NCBI GenBank assembly: GCA_037074705.1
Contig: CM073591.1
Coordinates: 40,218,587-40,282,586 of the forward strand
Reading direction: 5' to 3'
DNA length: 64,000 nt
From: Zhengitettix transpicula
Lineage: Eukaryota; Arthropoda; Insecta; Orthoptera; Tetrigidae
Shown here: in pieces, positions 37,065-49,878 of the stretch
Layout of the letters: each line of letters begins with the position of its first letter
How positions within the stretch are numbered: position 1 is the first letter of the stretch
Translations under genes and position numbers: made by a program
Notes under the pieces: generated by a model
The model's database searches: none
Told to the model about the DNA's origin: nothing
Seen by the model: the letters and a program-made list of their open reading frames with translations, nothing else

Positions 37065-37400
37065 AGAATGTATCGTTGGTGAAACCAATAATAAATTTAT
37101 CAAGAAAATTGTAACTGCACAACATAGTTTTCTTAGAATTATGTCTTGTAGAAAGAATTTTTCAGATACCTTTAGAAACCGTAATTTAAAACATATTGCT
37201 ACAACATTGAAAAATCACATCTTCGGAATCTTAACGTTACTATAATTATCATTTATTTTTAAATTAGTTAATAATGATATTGATTGTGTCGATTTACTTG
37301 ATGAATTTAATTTTATATTTCCTTCTAGGACCTCTATGTATGTGGAAAACATTATAGAACAAATTTTCCTTAAAATTATGTCATAATAAGAGATTAAATT
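37065..37400 (+). pseudogene. LINE polymerase C-terminal relic
   Basis: The plus frame from about 37065 contains NNKFIKKIVTAQHSFLRIMS, matching the LINE post-RT block (KxIxKIQTAQxxxLRIM). Further on a second frame reads LLDEFNFIFPSRTS, matching the LLxxINFNxPxR block that follows it in the same proteins. The rest is stop-ridden and unrecognisable. Clade is undetermined. Confidence 0.5.
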
Positions 37401-38995
37401 TGGTTAATGCTTTGGATGAAAAATTAAAATTTACTGTATTATTAATGTTACTTATGTGTAAGATGTTGATTTACGAATAATTATCTAAAATATATTTAAT
37501 GCTATATAATAATTTTGAGTTACCATTTTGTTAATAAAAAATACAATTAATTGGACCCTTCTATTCTTATGTATTGATTCGATTCGCTATTTAGGTCATG
37601 CACTAAGACAATAATAGAAACAGTATTGCCAATAGAAATATTAATTAACTCTTATCAGAAGCTTTCGGCCTATACGGCCACAATCATGTAATCTATATAT
37701 GCTACATCGTTGAAAACATAAAACATGTACATTAATAATTGGTCCAATCCTTCTAGCTCTACTTGAGCTGCGTCAAACATTTTATTCCGAACAATGAGAC
37801 TACACGATCACACAAGCTCGAAATGAATACTTTAACTGTTAATACTGTTTCAATTATTGTCTTACTTCAGGACCTAAAAAGAGCATGCAATCAATATTTT
37901 ACAAATGTAAAATGGTCAATGGTCGGTACCAAATAAATATATATTATGGATAGTAACGCACATAGAAAAAATTATACCTCTTAATATGAAAGTCGGTTCT
38001 AAATAAGAAGAATAAATGAAGACTTCTGTTGCTTCATACCTGAAATAACAGTAATATAAGAGAATAGTTACTTCATTTCATAATTTTGAATTAGTAATGT
38101 GGAGAAATTTCCGTAATGTTAACTATGGTGTACGGAATTATATATGGGAAAAAACTTCTGTCAAGCACTCGATTTTCATCTGTAAAAAATACTATTGACT
38201 TGTTTTCGTAATCGAGTCTTGAAAACACTTGCGTTATGTGGAATTAATTAATGTGGCTATATATAAACACTAAACGCTAATTTTATACGTTGTTTATCAA
38301 TTTAATCTGTTTACATCAAAATATTCTTTAAAATTTCATTCTGTTAACATTTTAAATGGTTATTTTTAATATAATTTGTTAGTTATTATTAACGATTATG
38401 GTCTGAATTTGAGGAAATATATATAGCAGCTACTCGCGAGTGGTCTATAAGGACTCCGATATTAACTTTAATTCATAAAATGAAGGGATAAAGATAAGTA
38501 AATAACCAGGGCTAAGATTGACACTTCCTATAAAATGAGTGTCAGTGTAAAGTCATTGTATATAAATCTAATATATCTTATTACCTTTCTTCTCTCTCCA
38601 CTGAAATTCATTCAAAGGCCATGCCAAACTAAGTAGAGTTCTAAAAGGCTCACAAGAACATAGTGGATACATTACAAAATGAAAGACAGTCATTAATTTA
38701 ACCAAAATTCTGGATAACTGACTCATTTCTGTGTAGCGTAAGTACATGGAAACTCCTGAATCTTAATGTTATTCCCCTTCGATATCTACATTGTAATTTG
38801 ATTATTATGCTCTCGGATTTTACTTTTTAATGCTAATAATTAAGTGAAACAGCCAAATACAGATAATTTTAATTAAGTGATGTTATAAACATTTCGACCA
38901 GATTTTGAAACTAGAATAAATAATAAAACAGAAATACAGCAAAATATCATTTAGACGCTAATAAAACAGTTGGCGTCAATAATTAAAATGAGAAT
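37401..38995. other. AT-rich DNA with one hammerhead-like module
   Basis: At 37652-37690 (minus) there is TGATTGT, then GGCC-GTATA-GGCC (4-bp stem), then GAAAGCTT: the same module architecture in another sequence version. Otherwise nothing is recognised. Confidence 0.3.
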
Positions 38996-39135
38996 ATAAT
39001 ACGTCTGTATAAAATAAAATAATTGGATAAAAGAACAAATACAGACAGTATTAAGTGATTATATAAATACCCCACTTAATTTTATCTGTATTTGTCTATT
39101 TCATCTAATTAATATATTTTATACAGACGTATTAT
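38996..39135. repeat. Near-palindromic hairpin element, about 62-bp arms
   Basis: The left arm (ATAATACGTCTGTATAAAAT...) at 38996-39057 is matched by the reverse complement at 39073-39135 with a few mismatches and a loop of about 15 bp. Both ends terminate at ATAATACGTCTGTATA. It may be a foldback or MITE-type element; no target-site duplication is evident. Confidence 0.7.
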
Positions 39136-39267
39136 ATTTTTTTATGTTAACTTTTCCCTTCAAATGGCTAAGACAAATAACGAATTTCTTCTAAAAAACA
39201 TTATGGTAATTTTGGTCTATGTTGCAGTTAAAATAATAAGAGGGCTTTTTATGTCACTATGAATGTT

Positions 39268-39665
39268 TAAAGACCTTGGGCATACGGAAAGAGTTGTTCG
39301 CTGTTCCCATTGGAATAGTCGGCCAGCTGGCTCCTAAACTGGTCGAGATACGGAGAAGGGAATGCTGCGTCCCCACAGAAAACTCTTCTCCCGCTATCGG
39401 AAGGGCGTGGGACAAGTACCCAATGCCCGACCTACCTGATTCAAGTTTTTCTAGGGTTTTCCCTGCATTACATTTAGGCGAATGTCGGGTAGGATCCTTA
39501 AACTATAGCCCGGGGACCCTAGTTAACCCTTGGCTACCTTCCTCTACACTTCCTAATCCCCCCTTTCAAATACCTTCCCATGTTATTAAAAGGGAGTTGC
39601 CACCATGTGGATTACCCTCATGTAGCCAGTTACCCTAAAAAAAATTTAAAAAGTTAAAAAAAATT
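39268..39665 (+). mobile_element. Retroposon copy, 5'-truncated (first of tandem pair)
   Basis: It starts abruptly at AGACCTTGGGCATACGG and runs through the family blocks to CCAGTTACCCTAAAAA, followed by an A-rich tail to about 39665 (AAAAATTTAAAAAG-type). It carries a 120-codon sense open frame (39276-39638), the longest in the family, but with no known domain. Its tail abuts the 5' end of the next copy. Confidence 0.8.
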
Positions 39666-40196
39666 AAAGGAAGCCTGTGAGAGCATTCTCTCGCAGATGA
39701 TCCTTCCAATGAGGACGAGGATACCTTTGGCGACGCCTTCTATTCTCTCTGGTTTTTTTAACTGTTCCCACAGCCGAGGCACCTCAACCTGCTTTGAGAG
39801 GTGTATGTTCCGGATTCTCAGACCTTGGGCATACGGCAAGAGTTGTTCGCTATTCATATTGGAATAGTCGGCCACCTGCCTCCTAAACTGGTCCAGGCAA
39901 GGAGAAAAAAATGTTCCGTCCAATCAGAAAAACCCTTTCCTGCCAACTGAAGGTCGTGGGACAAGTACCAAATGCCCGTCGTACCAAATGCAGGTTTTCT
40001 AGGGTTTGTCCTGCAGCACTTTTAGGCGAATGCTGGGTAGGATCCTTAAACCATAGCCCGGGGGCCGTAGTTAACCCTTGGCTACCTTCCTCAATCCGCA
40101 TCCTCCTTTTCAAATCCCTTCCTATGCTATTAAAGGGGAGTTTCCACCATGCGGATTACCCTCAAGTAGCCTGTTACTCTAAAATAAATTATTACT
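39666..40196 (+). mobile_element. Retroposon copy, full-length, diverged (second of tandem pair)
   Basis: It starts AAAGGAAGCCTGTGAGAG with the 5' hairpin and ends CTGTTACTCTAAAATAAA at about 40188. Substitutions and a small deletion near 40093-40100 mark it as older than the 0.1-1.3 kb copies. Its last 80 bp form the left part of the duplicated segment 40105-40660. Confidence 0.85.
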
Positions 40197-40660
40197 AAAA
40201 CATACACTTAATTACAGACTTTTTGAAGGCATATTTCCTAAGTTTCACGCCTTGTATGAAAGGTCGATTGTTCCTGGAATTCCCGATCTCTTCCTCCTGT
40301 TACCTATGAGACCAAGACGTATAGGGCTATTATACAATTAATAAATAATACCAGACATGTACTAAGTATATTTAATTCTTAGCCTTTCTCTGCGTTTAAT
40401 TGCTACTTGTTCATTACGTAGTTAAAAGCGCTTTACTTAATAAATTATTTCAATTTTTATACAGCTGAGGTTTTAATGTAAATTATTCACAAATATGTAT
40501 ATACTTTTTTCGTCATGTTTTTTGTACCAGTAACCGAAATTTACTCTCAAGTTTCTGTATGTAATAATTATTGCCTATAATTTATTGTACTTTTATCTAA
40601 TTTCCTGATAGACTAGATCGCAACTTTTCATCGGCCTTGAACGAGAGTTTCTGACTTTAG
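40105..40660 (+). repeat. Duplicated segment, copy 2
   Basis: This is the counterpart of 35729-36307, covering the retroposon 3' end and 465 bp of downstream DNA up to CTGACTTTAG. The retroposon is full length here but cut down to its tail in copy 1. This copy lacks several short stretches present in copy 1, for example around the ATTACACAATTAAT region. Confidence 0.85.
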
Positions 40661-41562
40661 GTCTGGTGCTTGCTATTGTTCCTCAGGTGACGTAATAGAC
40701 GAGCTGGAAGGCTGCTTTCATGGAATTGGAATGCTGACCGAAGTTCACAGCCGTCGGGACGAAAATCGGGGCTGGATCCACCGGAGTCTCTCCACGGAGA
40801 CCGACCGACGTCTCCAAAGAGAAACTCAGCGCCCGTGAGTTCGAATCCACGACCGTGCTTCCCTGTTTCCAGAGGTTAGTCTCCGGTAATGTGCGTTGTG
40901 GGTTAAAACTCGTCACTAATCATTCTTCAACACAGTGTCATACGTGAATTCTTATTTGTACGTGAAATACCTCAAGTAAACACGTGTATAGTGGAGAATA
41001 GCTTCCTCTTTTGCCTCACGGTCGTTTACACAGTTTTTACATAGGTTAGTGACGGACACAGAAAAACCTAATTTTATCAAATTTAAGATAATTTATACTT
41101 AAACTCATTTGCCAAACGGTCTTCTGGCTGTAATAAGTAAACAATTTCTTGTTATGATTTCAGTTTTATGTGCGTTTTTAAAAATTTCTGAGATAAAATA
41201 TGACACGGAGTCTTAATGGTAAGTAACAAGTCTACGATCGACTTCTATATTGTAATTCGTTAAGGAAGCCAACTAGAGGAAAGCAGTTCCTTTACTTTAA
41301 ATCCGGAATACGTTTATGAAGTTGCGTGACAACAGTCATCTTATTCCTCTAATATCGTACATTAAGAGAGGAAAATTTAACACGGACAGAGGTCTAATAA
41401 CGTAGAATTTCCAGGTATATCGGTTTAATAAATGATTCTCGGTTTATCAATCAACACAATTGTTTATTAGAACACAAATATTCTGCAATAATCATTTTCG
41501 CAATCATGAGGTGATTGATGACAAAACTTAATTTATATTAAGAAAACATTCCGTGTGTTTGA
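40661..41562. other. GC-richer patch with tRNA-like B box, then AT-rich DNA
   Basis: Bases 40665-40885 are GC-rich. GTGAGTTCGAATCCACG at about 40837-40853 resembles a tRNA T arm with its B box (GTTCGAATCC), having a CGTG/CACG stem and one extra base. This could be a tRNA-derived SINE or tRNA pseudogene; no full cloverleaf is apparent. Confidence 0.35.
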
Positions 41563-42236
41563 ATATTTTATCCACATAACGACGAAATGACAGTGGGAAA
41601 GTATTGTGGATGCAGTTTGTGCGGATGAATTATGTGAAAAAGTTCTACAATTTCGAAACATTTGAAAATACTTAATACGATTTATTTAGTAACAAGCTGC
41701 ACAAGGGTAATCCACGTGGTAGAAACTCCCCTTTAATAGCATTGGAAGAGATTGAGGAAGGGTGTCAAGCGTTAACTAGGGCTATAGTTTAAGGATCCTA
41801 CCCGTAAATTTGCCTAAAAGTGATGTAGAACAAATCCTAGAAAACCTGCATCATGTAGGTCCTTGTCCCACGACCTTCCGATGGCGGGAGAGGGGTTTTC
41901 TGTGGGGACGCATCATTCCCTTCTCCATGCCTCGACCAGTTTAGGTTCCAATGGGAGCACGAAACAACTCTTCCCGGATGCCCAGGTCTGCGACACCAGA
42001 ACATACATCTTTCAAAAAAGGCCGAGGTGCCTCGGCTTGTGAGTTCAAAACCAGAGGAAGAAAAATGGATTCCCTAAAACAGTCCACCTATCCAGAAAGA
42101 TTCTGGCTGCGAGAGATAGAAAAAGCTCCCACAGGTGTCTCTTCTTGACACTATAAATTAGCCTTCGAAAATAAATAATGTCTGGAATAAACAAATAAAA
42201 TTTTACCCACATAACGACGAAATGACAGTGCGAAAG
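41563..42236 (-). mobile_element. Old retroposon copy bracketed by a long direct repeat
   Basis: A diverged minus-strand family copy lies at about 41690-42145 (GATCCTACCCG, CCTTGTCCCACGACC, CCGATGGCGGGAGAGG, CCGAGGTGCCTCGG in order; internal deletion of the ATTCCAATAGG region). It is flanked by the same stretch of about 37 bp on both sides: CCACATAACGACGAAATGAC continuing AGTG(G/C)GAAAGT, at 41572-41602 and 42208-42237. That is too long for an ordinary target-site duplication. Confidence 0.7.
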
Positions 42237-42237
42237 T

Positions 42238-45200
42238 GAATTAAGATGGTGATATGCAATATTTAATGTATGAAATATGTAAAATGAGAAAATTTTGTAA
42301 ATCTTCGTCGAGAAAAACTGGAGAATGTGAGGATAAACCTCACATAAGTCTGAATATAACCTACTAATGCCGCGCACTTTCATGTATTATTAAATCAGTT
42401 ATACTTTTTCTACTTATTTATGTTTTATAATCTGTTAAATAAACTAGTACACGTATTGCTTAACGAAAAGCAACACCTAAATAAACACGAATTGAAAAAT
42501 GAAAAAAAAATGAACTAAAGGCGACACGAAAATGACGAAATTTAATTTCATTAATCGTATATAGGACATTCTACGATTGTAATATTTCTCTGAACTACAT
42601 TACACTGCTTGAATATGTCACACATACCAACCCAAAATCATAAACAAATTTTTTTATGCATGCTATCATTTTCCAGTTAGCGCTGATTGATATTCCAGAA
42701 AAATTATACACCTCAACTCGTTATTCAAACCGTGGCGTTTACACGAGAAATGCTTTGGACTCCATATAAGATTTTTAATTTTCCTTCTCACGCGAGACAT
42801 GACGTTCTAAAAATGTAAACTTTTTCGTTTGTTTACTCCCACTAACAAATAGTTTGATTTTTTTTATTCTAATGATTTCTATCTGCGTTTTCAGAGATCG
42901 TATAGATCCCATGAACACGAACAGCTCCGTGATTCAGAGACGATGACCTGAAAGGATTTCTTCAATGTACTTCTTCGTTTACTTTCATCTTTTTTATCAC
43001 CTAATTAACAGGATGATCATGCTTCGAATTTACGTGAAAATGATTTTCTCAGTTACCACAATTCCGTTCTGTGACGCGATATTATTTATTTGTTGACTAC
43101 AATAATAACACTCATAGTGTAACTGTTTACATTCTTCTTCGCTTCAGAATAATATGAAATTACATTTAAATCATCTCGAAGAGAACTAACAACTTCGATC
43201 TAAAATGAACAATAAAATTTAAGTCTGTTGAAAATAATAATGATAAAAACGACCTTTATGCAGAAAATTTTTTTAAAGAAGGAACTTAATACAAGTGAAC
43301 TTGAATTTTAAATTGCCAGACGATTCGAGACGTGGATTAGCGTCTTTTGCTAACGGTAAATAATTTATGACTGGAAATTGAGCAAGGAACTAAAATCATT
43401 AAAAACCAAAGAAATTAAAACAAAACATCATATAAGTTAAGACTTTCTATGACATGCCTCCTATAAACAATATTTGTATAATTTTGAATATACAACTTAA
43501 TCTTTTCCAATAATGTGGTTCTCTGTCTAAAATGGATGTGTTCTCAAAATCGAAACCGCGATTAAATTTCATACAAGGTAAAATGATGGGATTATGTTTA
43601 CAAGATGACAGTTAGAAATTAGATTTATATTTTTAAATTCTAGTCTTTAAAATTCTTTTCGTTTGTCCTATATAACAAGTTTACTTAGATTAAGTTTCTT
43701 TTTTAAGCTTGTCTATGTTCTGGTCGTTCTTAGCATTATTATGTTCGATCAACCTAAATTGAAGCAACGCTTTAACATGCCAAGTCAATCAATTGCCCCA
43801 CGAATACTTTTGTGGGCAAACTGTAACTTTCGGAATCGTAGAGCGTCTGTTTGTAACCTTTGTGATATGTGTCCTGGCAGGAATGTAGCGAATGCGCCGG
43901 GTTGGGTGTGGACACGAGGGGTCGGACGATGGAACGAACCGATGCCATGTAAATTCATGAGGTCTGGGATCGCTTCGAGAAAGCCTTCCCAAATGGCCCA
44001 TTGTGCTGAAGATTCAGTTCCGCTCCGTCCCAGTTGTACTCACCCACTTACGAATTATATTTATTAATTCTCATTTCACGAACTGTCCATTCTAACTTCA
44101 AGTATTTTTATTAAATACATATTTCACTGATAATGATCCTTCGCTGAACTTTGACTAGGGTCAAAGGATTATGCACATTAAGCTAGTTACAGTGAAATAA
44201 ATTGATGTACTGTAATATAATATAATAAATTCTCTGATGACACACTGCTGAATAATCTAAGATAAACATAGAAAATCGTTAAGAGAGCGTGGTGTGATTT
44301 ATAAAAAAACATTCTCAGGTTTCCAACCGGGTTAAAACCAATTAATGTTTTAGTCATATAAATTATTGCCGCTATAGAAGCCAACTTTAGGTAGTTGTTT
44401 CTTAAAATTAACTACAACTTACCAGTCCTTCAAACTTTAACAAGCTATAATGATCTCATACTTTTTCTTACTTCTTGGATCTATTGATCTTCTCGCATAC
44501 TCTTAACAACAAAGATTCTGCTCCTTAAGAAGAAAAGAAAACTGACTAGACTGAAGTTTGATTTTCATATTTTTAAAATGAAGTTCGACAATTTAAGATG
44601 ATTACAAAGATATTAACACTTCAGAAAAAAGTTTTTATCTGTTTTTTTTTGTAAAGATAACAACGTCCGTAACCAAGAAGATAATACCGCATTTTGGAAC
44701 GTTCGAAAATTAGTCTCGGGATGGCTGATGAAGCATTATATACTTCGGCGCGACACTGTATAACAACAATATAAATATTAATCGAAATCAGTTTGGCCGT
44801 TTTCTTGTGAATAACTAACAATGTCAGGGCATAATTTAGATTAGATGGATTTTGCACCCCCTAATTAAAGAAACGTAAATTTATACTAAAATCACGCACG
44901 CTATTCTACGTAGTGTATAGAAAAAAACTATTATTTTATTCATAAAGAGTCTTAAATCACTAAATGTATTGAAGATAAAAGTTACGCTTGCTGTGAGTAT
45001 TACCATTGGGTAAATTTGGAATTTTGTTGAATAAATTGATCAGAAATGAAATCAATGAAAGTATAAAATGACTTGGTGACTCTGTAAGTCCAATTTTTTA
45101 AAATGTCTCTAAGTAATTTTATTTAATTCCTCATACATCTCAATCTAAAAATCTGTATTTTTCTTTTTGATATTTAAAACGTAAATAATCTATATGACAT

Positions 45201-47155
45201 CTCAAAACAAATTACTAGTGGTTTACTAGTGGCTTTGTTTGCGTGTCAAGTGAATAAGATATGAATCTTACAAGTAATTTGGAAAACAATTGCTCTCAAC
45301 TCAATAAAAAAAATGGCAGACACCCTGCGTTGGTTCTAGAAACTTTAAATACAATTATAAATGTATATACTAGCTTATTACTCCACTTTCACCGCGTTTA
45401 CATATAATATAAGTCAGAATAAGGAGAGAATTCTATATGTAGTGTAAAATCAAAATAATTTTATTTACAGATTTTTAGAAGGATAAGTGCTATGAATAAT
45501 AATAAAGTAAAGGGTTTTAAAAACTCACTATAATATTTAGTAACAGCCAAGTATGATTATAAACAATATTTTTAATTTCAACGTCTGGAGAAAGCGTAAT
45601 ACGCTCTAATCCACTCCTCAGAACTTAATACACTGGCTCTGTGAATCGATAACGCGAGTCTTACTGGAAATAGTAATCTCTTAAAGCTTAAAGAGATATC
45701 TGTCGGAAAAGTTTGTGTCTGAAGTATAAATCTGTTTCTTTCTTTCCTATTAAGATAGTCGTTTCTATTACATTGCCTTCTAGAACGTTCTACGCGATTA
45801 TATTTGACTAAATATGGTCTTCAATTGTTTAGGACTGTCACCAATCAGATTAACAGAATCAGAAACTGTTGATTCAACACTAGTCTCAGTCGCCTTCCTT
45901 TTTTCCAATACCATCGCTGCATTAAACCAATGGAAGCTGAAGTTGGACAGGAATATAACTACTGACGTCAGCAACTAAATGATTCTACTCTATTATTTAT
46001 CGTTTTCGTATTACTTTAAATGCAATCCATTTTCCACCCTTTCTCCTATAAGACGCGCATAAATAAATTTAGAGTCGCATTTAAAGTTTGTAGATCTTAG
46101 CACTTACGCGTCCCGGTTTCACATCTCTTACCACGGATCTTTATGGCGATTCCATTCATTGCTGAAGATACTGCCTGATTCTGGAATCGGGTATTAATTG
46201 ATCATTATTCTTCTCGCCAGTTCAAGTGATACATTAATTATGAATACAAGAATATGTGTACCTACAAATGATTCGTTTAATTATCCAAACAACTAAATTC
46301 CTTTGTTTCTCGTCTTTCCCTGGAAGATAAACGTATTAATGAAAGCTAATATTTTTTAAAACAATTTAGATTTAAACAAACGTCATGGCGTAAATTGAGT
46401 CTACTAATTGGCAACTGTCCGCTAAATGTTTTTTTAACGATACTGGAGAATTTGACGCATAAGACTAAAAAAAACTCTTGTTATTTGGAATCACAGGCAT
46501 TAAAACACAACGAAGATGAAGTTTCTAAGAAGAAATTTAAAGGGGATCGGATACAGTTGGCAGTTCGGAAGAAAATGTGTGCGGTCAGTCATGGCGGATA
46601 ATGAACAATACCGAGAACGAAGATGAGTGGGAATTGTTCATCATCCTTTAACCAACAACATACGTGACGTTACATTCAACAAACTTATTATTACCACTAT
46701 ATATTTTTACGCAGGAAATGTTGATGTTGGTCGGCAAGTTTAATTTAAAGTTACGGATTAAAATGATGAATTTTTTCTTTCAGACTCGAAGGAGTAAATA
46801 AGCATAATATTAAGACCACAGAATTACTCGTAAATATTAAGTAGGCAGTCATAGTGGTTAACGATGCGGTACTTTTACAAGGGAAACATTAAATTATTTT
46901 ATTACAGTTTTCATTACACTGTATAAATAATAAACTTAATTAATTTTTACATTACCTTCAACGTTTTTTACTCCGTTGTAAAAATAACTATCGTAATTAT
47001 TTAGTTTATGAGAATAATGGAACTAAATGGAACACAAAAATGTGAAATGAGATCACGCTGTTGAACGTGAATTTACAATGAATTCTATTAGGTGCAATGG
47101 ATCATGGAAACGTCTCCAATCTTCACTATACAGCTTTTATAATGTGTACCAAGTA

Positions 47156-47160
<5 letters not shown>
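42238..47160. other. AT-rich DNA without a recognised gene
   Basis: No gene or repeat is recognised. Bases 43800-44045 are GC-richer with overlapping frames on both strands and no known motif. A small CTTTGAC-TAGG-GTCAAAG hairpin lies at about 44147-44164. Another inverted pair, ATGAACAAT/ATTGTTCAT, is near 46601 and 46636. Confidence 0.3.

Positions 47161-47198
<38 letters not shown>
47161..47198. repeat. (TA)19 microsatellite
   Basis: Uninterrupted TA dinucleotide tract of 38 bp, expected to be length-polymorphic. Confidence 0.95.
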
Positions 47199-47201
<3 letters not shown>

Positions 47202-47249
47202 CGTCGCCTTGTTTGTCCTGTGTTACTCGTGCTGGTCTTCCATTTTGTA

Positions 47250-47292
47250 TCACCTGACGAAATCAACAAGATTTGCAGAAACGTTGTGTGGC
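47250..47292 (+). ncRNA. Hammerhead-core-like module
   Basis: CTGACGA at 47254-47260, stem AAATC (47260-47264) with GATTT (47270-47274), GCA, then GAAACGTTGTG. It is very similar in order and flank (TATCACCTGACGAAA) to 13323-13366. The nucleotide at the expected cleavage position is G, which hammerheads do not cut after. Confidence 0.45.
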
Positions 47293-47604
47293 ATCTATTT
47301 CATCGTTTGTCTGTTTATAGACTATTTATTTATAAATTATCTCATAATCCATCAGCGTAATTAGATGGACGATAACGTAGCCGTAGGAAAACTTCCATTG
47401 CACTTTTCACAGCAACTCGCTTTAAACCCCGTTTAGTAATGAATATATAGCTACAAATTATCTTTTTAAAACTGTACCTAGTTGAATCCATCGCGGGTAT
47501 TTTTTAAAAGAAATGTTTCGAAAATTCCGAATGAACTGACAGCCTTGGGCTGGATGAAAACGCGTGTCATAACTTTCCTTTTTAATTTATGAGTTAGTTA
47601 AGGT

Positions 47605-47770
47605 GGCAAATTTAGCTGCGTAAGAATTTCTCACGCCCAAAATACGAATGACGGATGTCCTTACCAGTGTTACAAGGCTACCAACCTTTCATTGGCTGAA
47701 GAAATGTGACGTACTAAGCGAGGGCCGAAACCGTCCTTCACAAAACCTCAGCCGCACGACCAATCAGCGC
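47605..47770. repeat. Dispersed repeat, copy 1 (shared with 59685)
   Basis: Shared blocks in the same order and spacing: CAGTGTTACAAGG, ATTGGCTGA, GAGGGCCGAAACC, ACCAATCAG. The family type is unknown; no termini or coding are seen. Confidence 0.7.
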
Positions 47771-49496
47771 TAAGACAAACTCATTAAACACTAAACCTAG
47801 TACAAAGAGCAACTGAGAACGGCAATCAATAAGTACTTCATCATTTTGTTAGGAAAGGGGGTGAAGGCTCCTCGTAGACGTTTCTCAATGGCGAATATTT
47901 TTCAAAATAAACTGAATCGTAAAATACGGCATTTGTGTGAGTTACAACGTTATTCTAGTGAACGTGTGCATTTATTTATTAATTTGAGATATCAGTCACA
48001 ATTAATTATATGTAAACTATGTTAGGAAAATGAGTGATTCAAATTAAAAAATGCGCTATAATACAAAAAAATATGTTTATAAAATAATTCTGATTTGCAG
48101 AACTTTTTATTTTTGGTATCAATTGATATACTTTGGATGGAATTCTGTCGTAAGTCCAGCCGACTTAATTTTGTCGAAAATACGCGACGTTTCGACGATC
48201 TTAGCCGGATGGACTCCCGAGATAATTTCATCCACCAAATAAACCGGTCAACCTTCGGTCTATAATCATTTCTTTACTACACATTGTAGAATATAACCTA
48301 TTATTACATCTGTGTTCTGATATACTAATTTTTTTTATTACGTGAGTTCCATTTTAAATTGAAACTGTGTTTGATCTCCGTTGGTCTACTGTTCTTAAAC
48401 GTTGAAGAATTTGAAAAGAATGTAATCTGAATTTTTGTCTTATGGTTTTTAATAATTTCTTTTCTAGCGTTATAAAATTAATCAATCTTTCAAATATTCT
48501 CAAGAAATTAGAAACTTGGATTTGTCGAATTTTCTGATTAGAGTTTCTATTTGAATATATTTTTTAAAAAGAAGGATAATTCATCAATAGAGCCTGATAT
48601 ACTCCTCACAATAAAAGGGTTTTACTGAACAAGCTTTCAAACAACGTTCATTTTCCAGTTCCTTCTTCACATTTCTATTTTTCACAAAAATCTAAACTTT
48701 TTACATATCGGGTTACTTATCCACCAATGTCTTGTCAAACATTGTCGTTCACAACTTTATATTTAACAAAAGTTAATCGCGAAAAAAATAATAAGTATAA
48801 TGCAACCTTCCTTGTACATCATATAAACAGAAAATGGACAAGATTAAACACTAATTACGTCACATTATCGTCTTATCAATTTATTTGCCTCTGTTTAATT
48901 TCAGAAAATAATTGAAAATTATCGTATTTGTGCCACATCCGTATTACATAAAAAAACTTATTAGTTAGCATATCGTAGTCAAGAGTAAAGCAAAATTAAA
49001 TTTCCTGAAATAGCAGATCGCTATTATCCTGATCTATTCATTCTTATATCCTACTTATGGGATATTATATTAATTGTTTCTAATCTTTATTTATCACCCT
49101 GTTTATATAACAAAAAATCTTTGCTATCAATAATTACACTTTCCCATTTTGCTTTTCTCGCAGTAATCACCAGGAGTGGAGAAAAGTTACAATTCTATCT
49201 TTTCCTCTTAATTATATTTCAAAATATGAGAATGAATTATAAAAAGGAGAGAAAAAACTTCAATATAGGGAAATAATAGTTTTTTAACTGAACAATTAGT
49301 TATTCGAACAATTTTAGGTGTAATATATACGTGATTTTTGGAGGATTAGAGTAGATAAATTCCACTTATTTCAAGATTCAAGTTTTTGTTAAATAGAGAA
49401 CGCCTTCTGTCCTAGTATAAAGAAAAAAATTACTATAAATAAGATGAAAAACGAGAGACAGTCGAAGACATATTTTCGAAGGTATTTCATTAATAA
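47771..49496. other. AT-rich DNA without a recognised gene
   Basis: At 48182-48222 (minus) ATCGTCGAAACGTCGCG follows GTCCATCCGGCTAA, a possible further module of the GACGAAACG type but without a clear stem. Nothing else is recognised. Confidence 0.3.
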
Positions 49497-49818
49497 ACTA
49501 TTTGGTTGACGTAATTCAAGCTATCGACACCATAACTCGATTGTTTTTGCGTTATTTTTATGTAACGTCTGTCCACTCCCATCCCTAAAAGTGCTCCCAT
49601 TGCATTCGAAACGGGTTGAAATTATACAAAAAAATATCTGAAGAAACGCTTTCTCATTGACCCCTTAAAATATTTATTCGACGCAAATATCTGCCTTTTG
49701 TGCATGTTTTACTCCCTTGGTGGTTGTTTGAAGTTTGAAAGGAAGACGTGAATTAAATTGGATAATATTTTCTCTACGGGTGTAGGTTTCTAATGAGAAC
49801 ATACACACAAGTACACAT

Positions 49819-49878
<60 letters not shown>

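Noticed and set aside
43663..44067. 134-codon frame as a gene
   Set aside because: Both strands are open over the GC-richer part, no motif is recognised, and its first half is ordinary AT-rich sequence.
47161..47198. TA tract as an origin or promoter element
   Set aside because: A plain dinucleotide microsatellite explains it.
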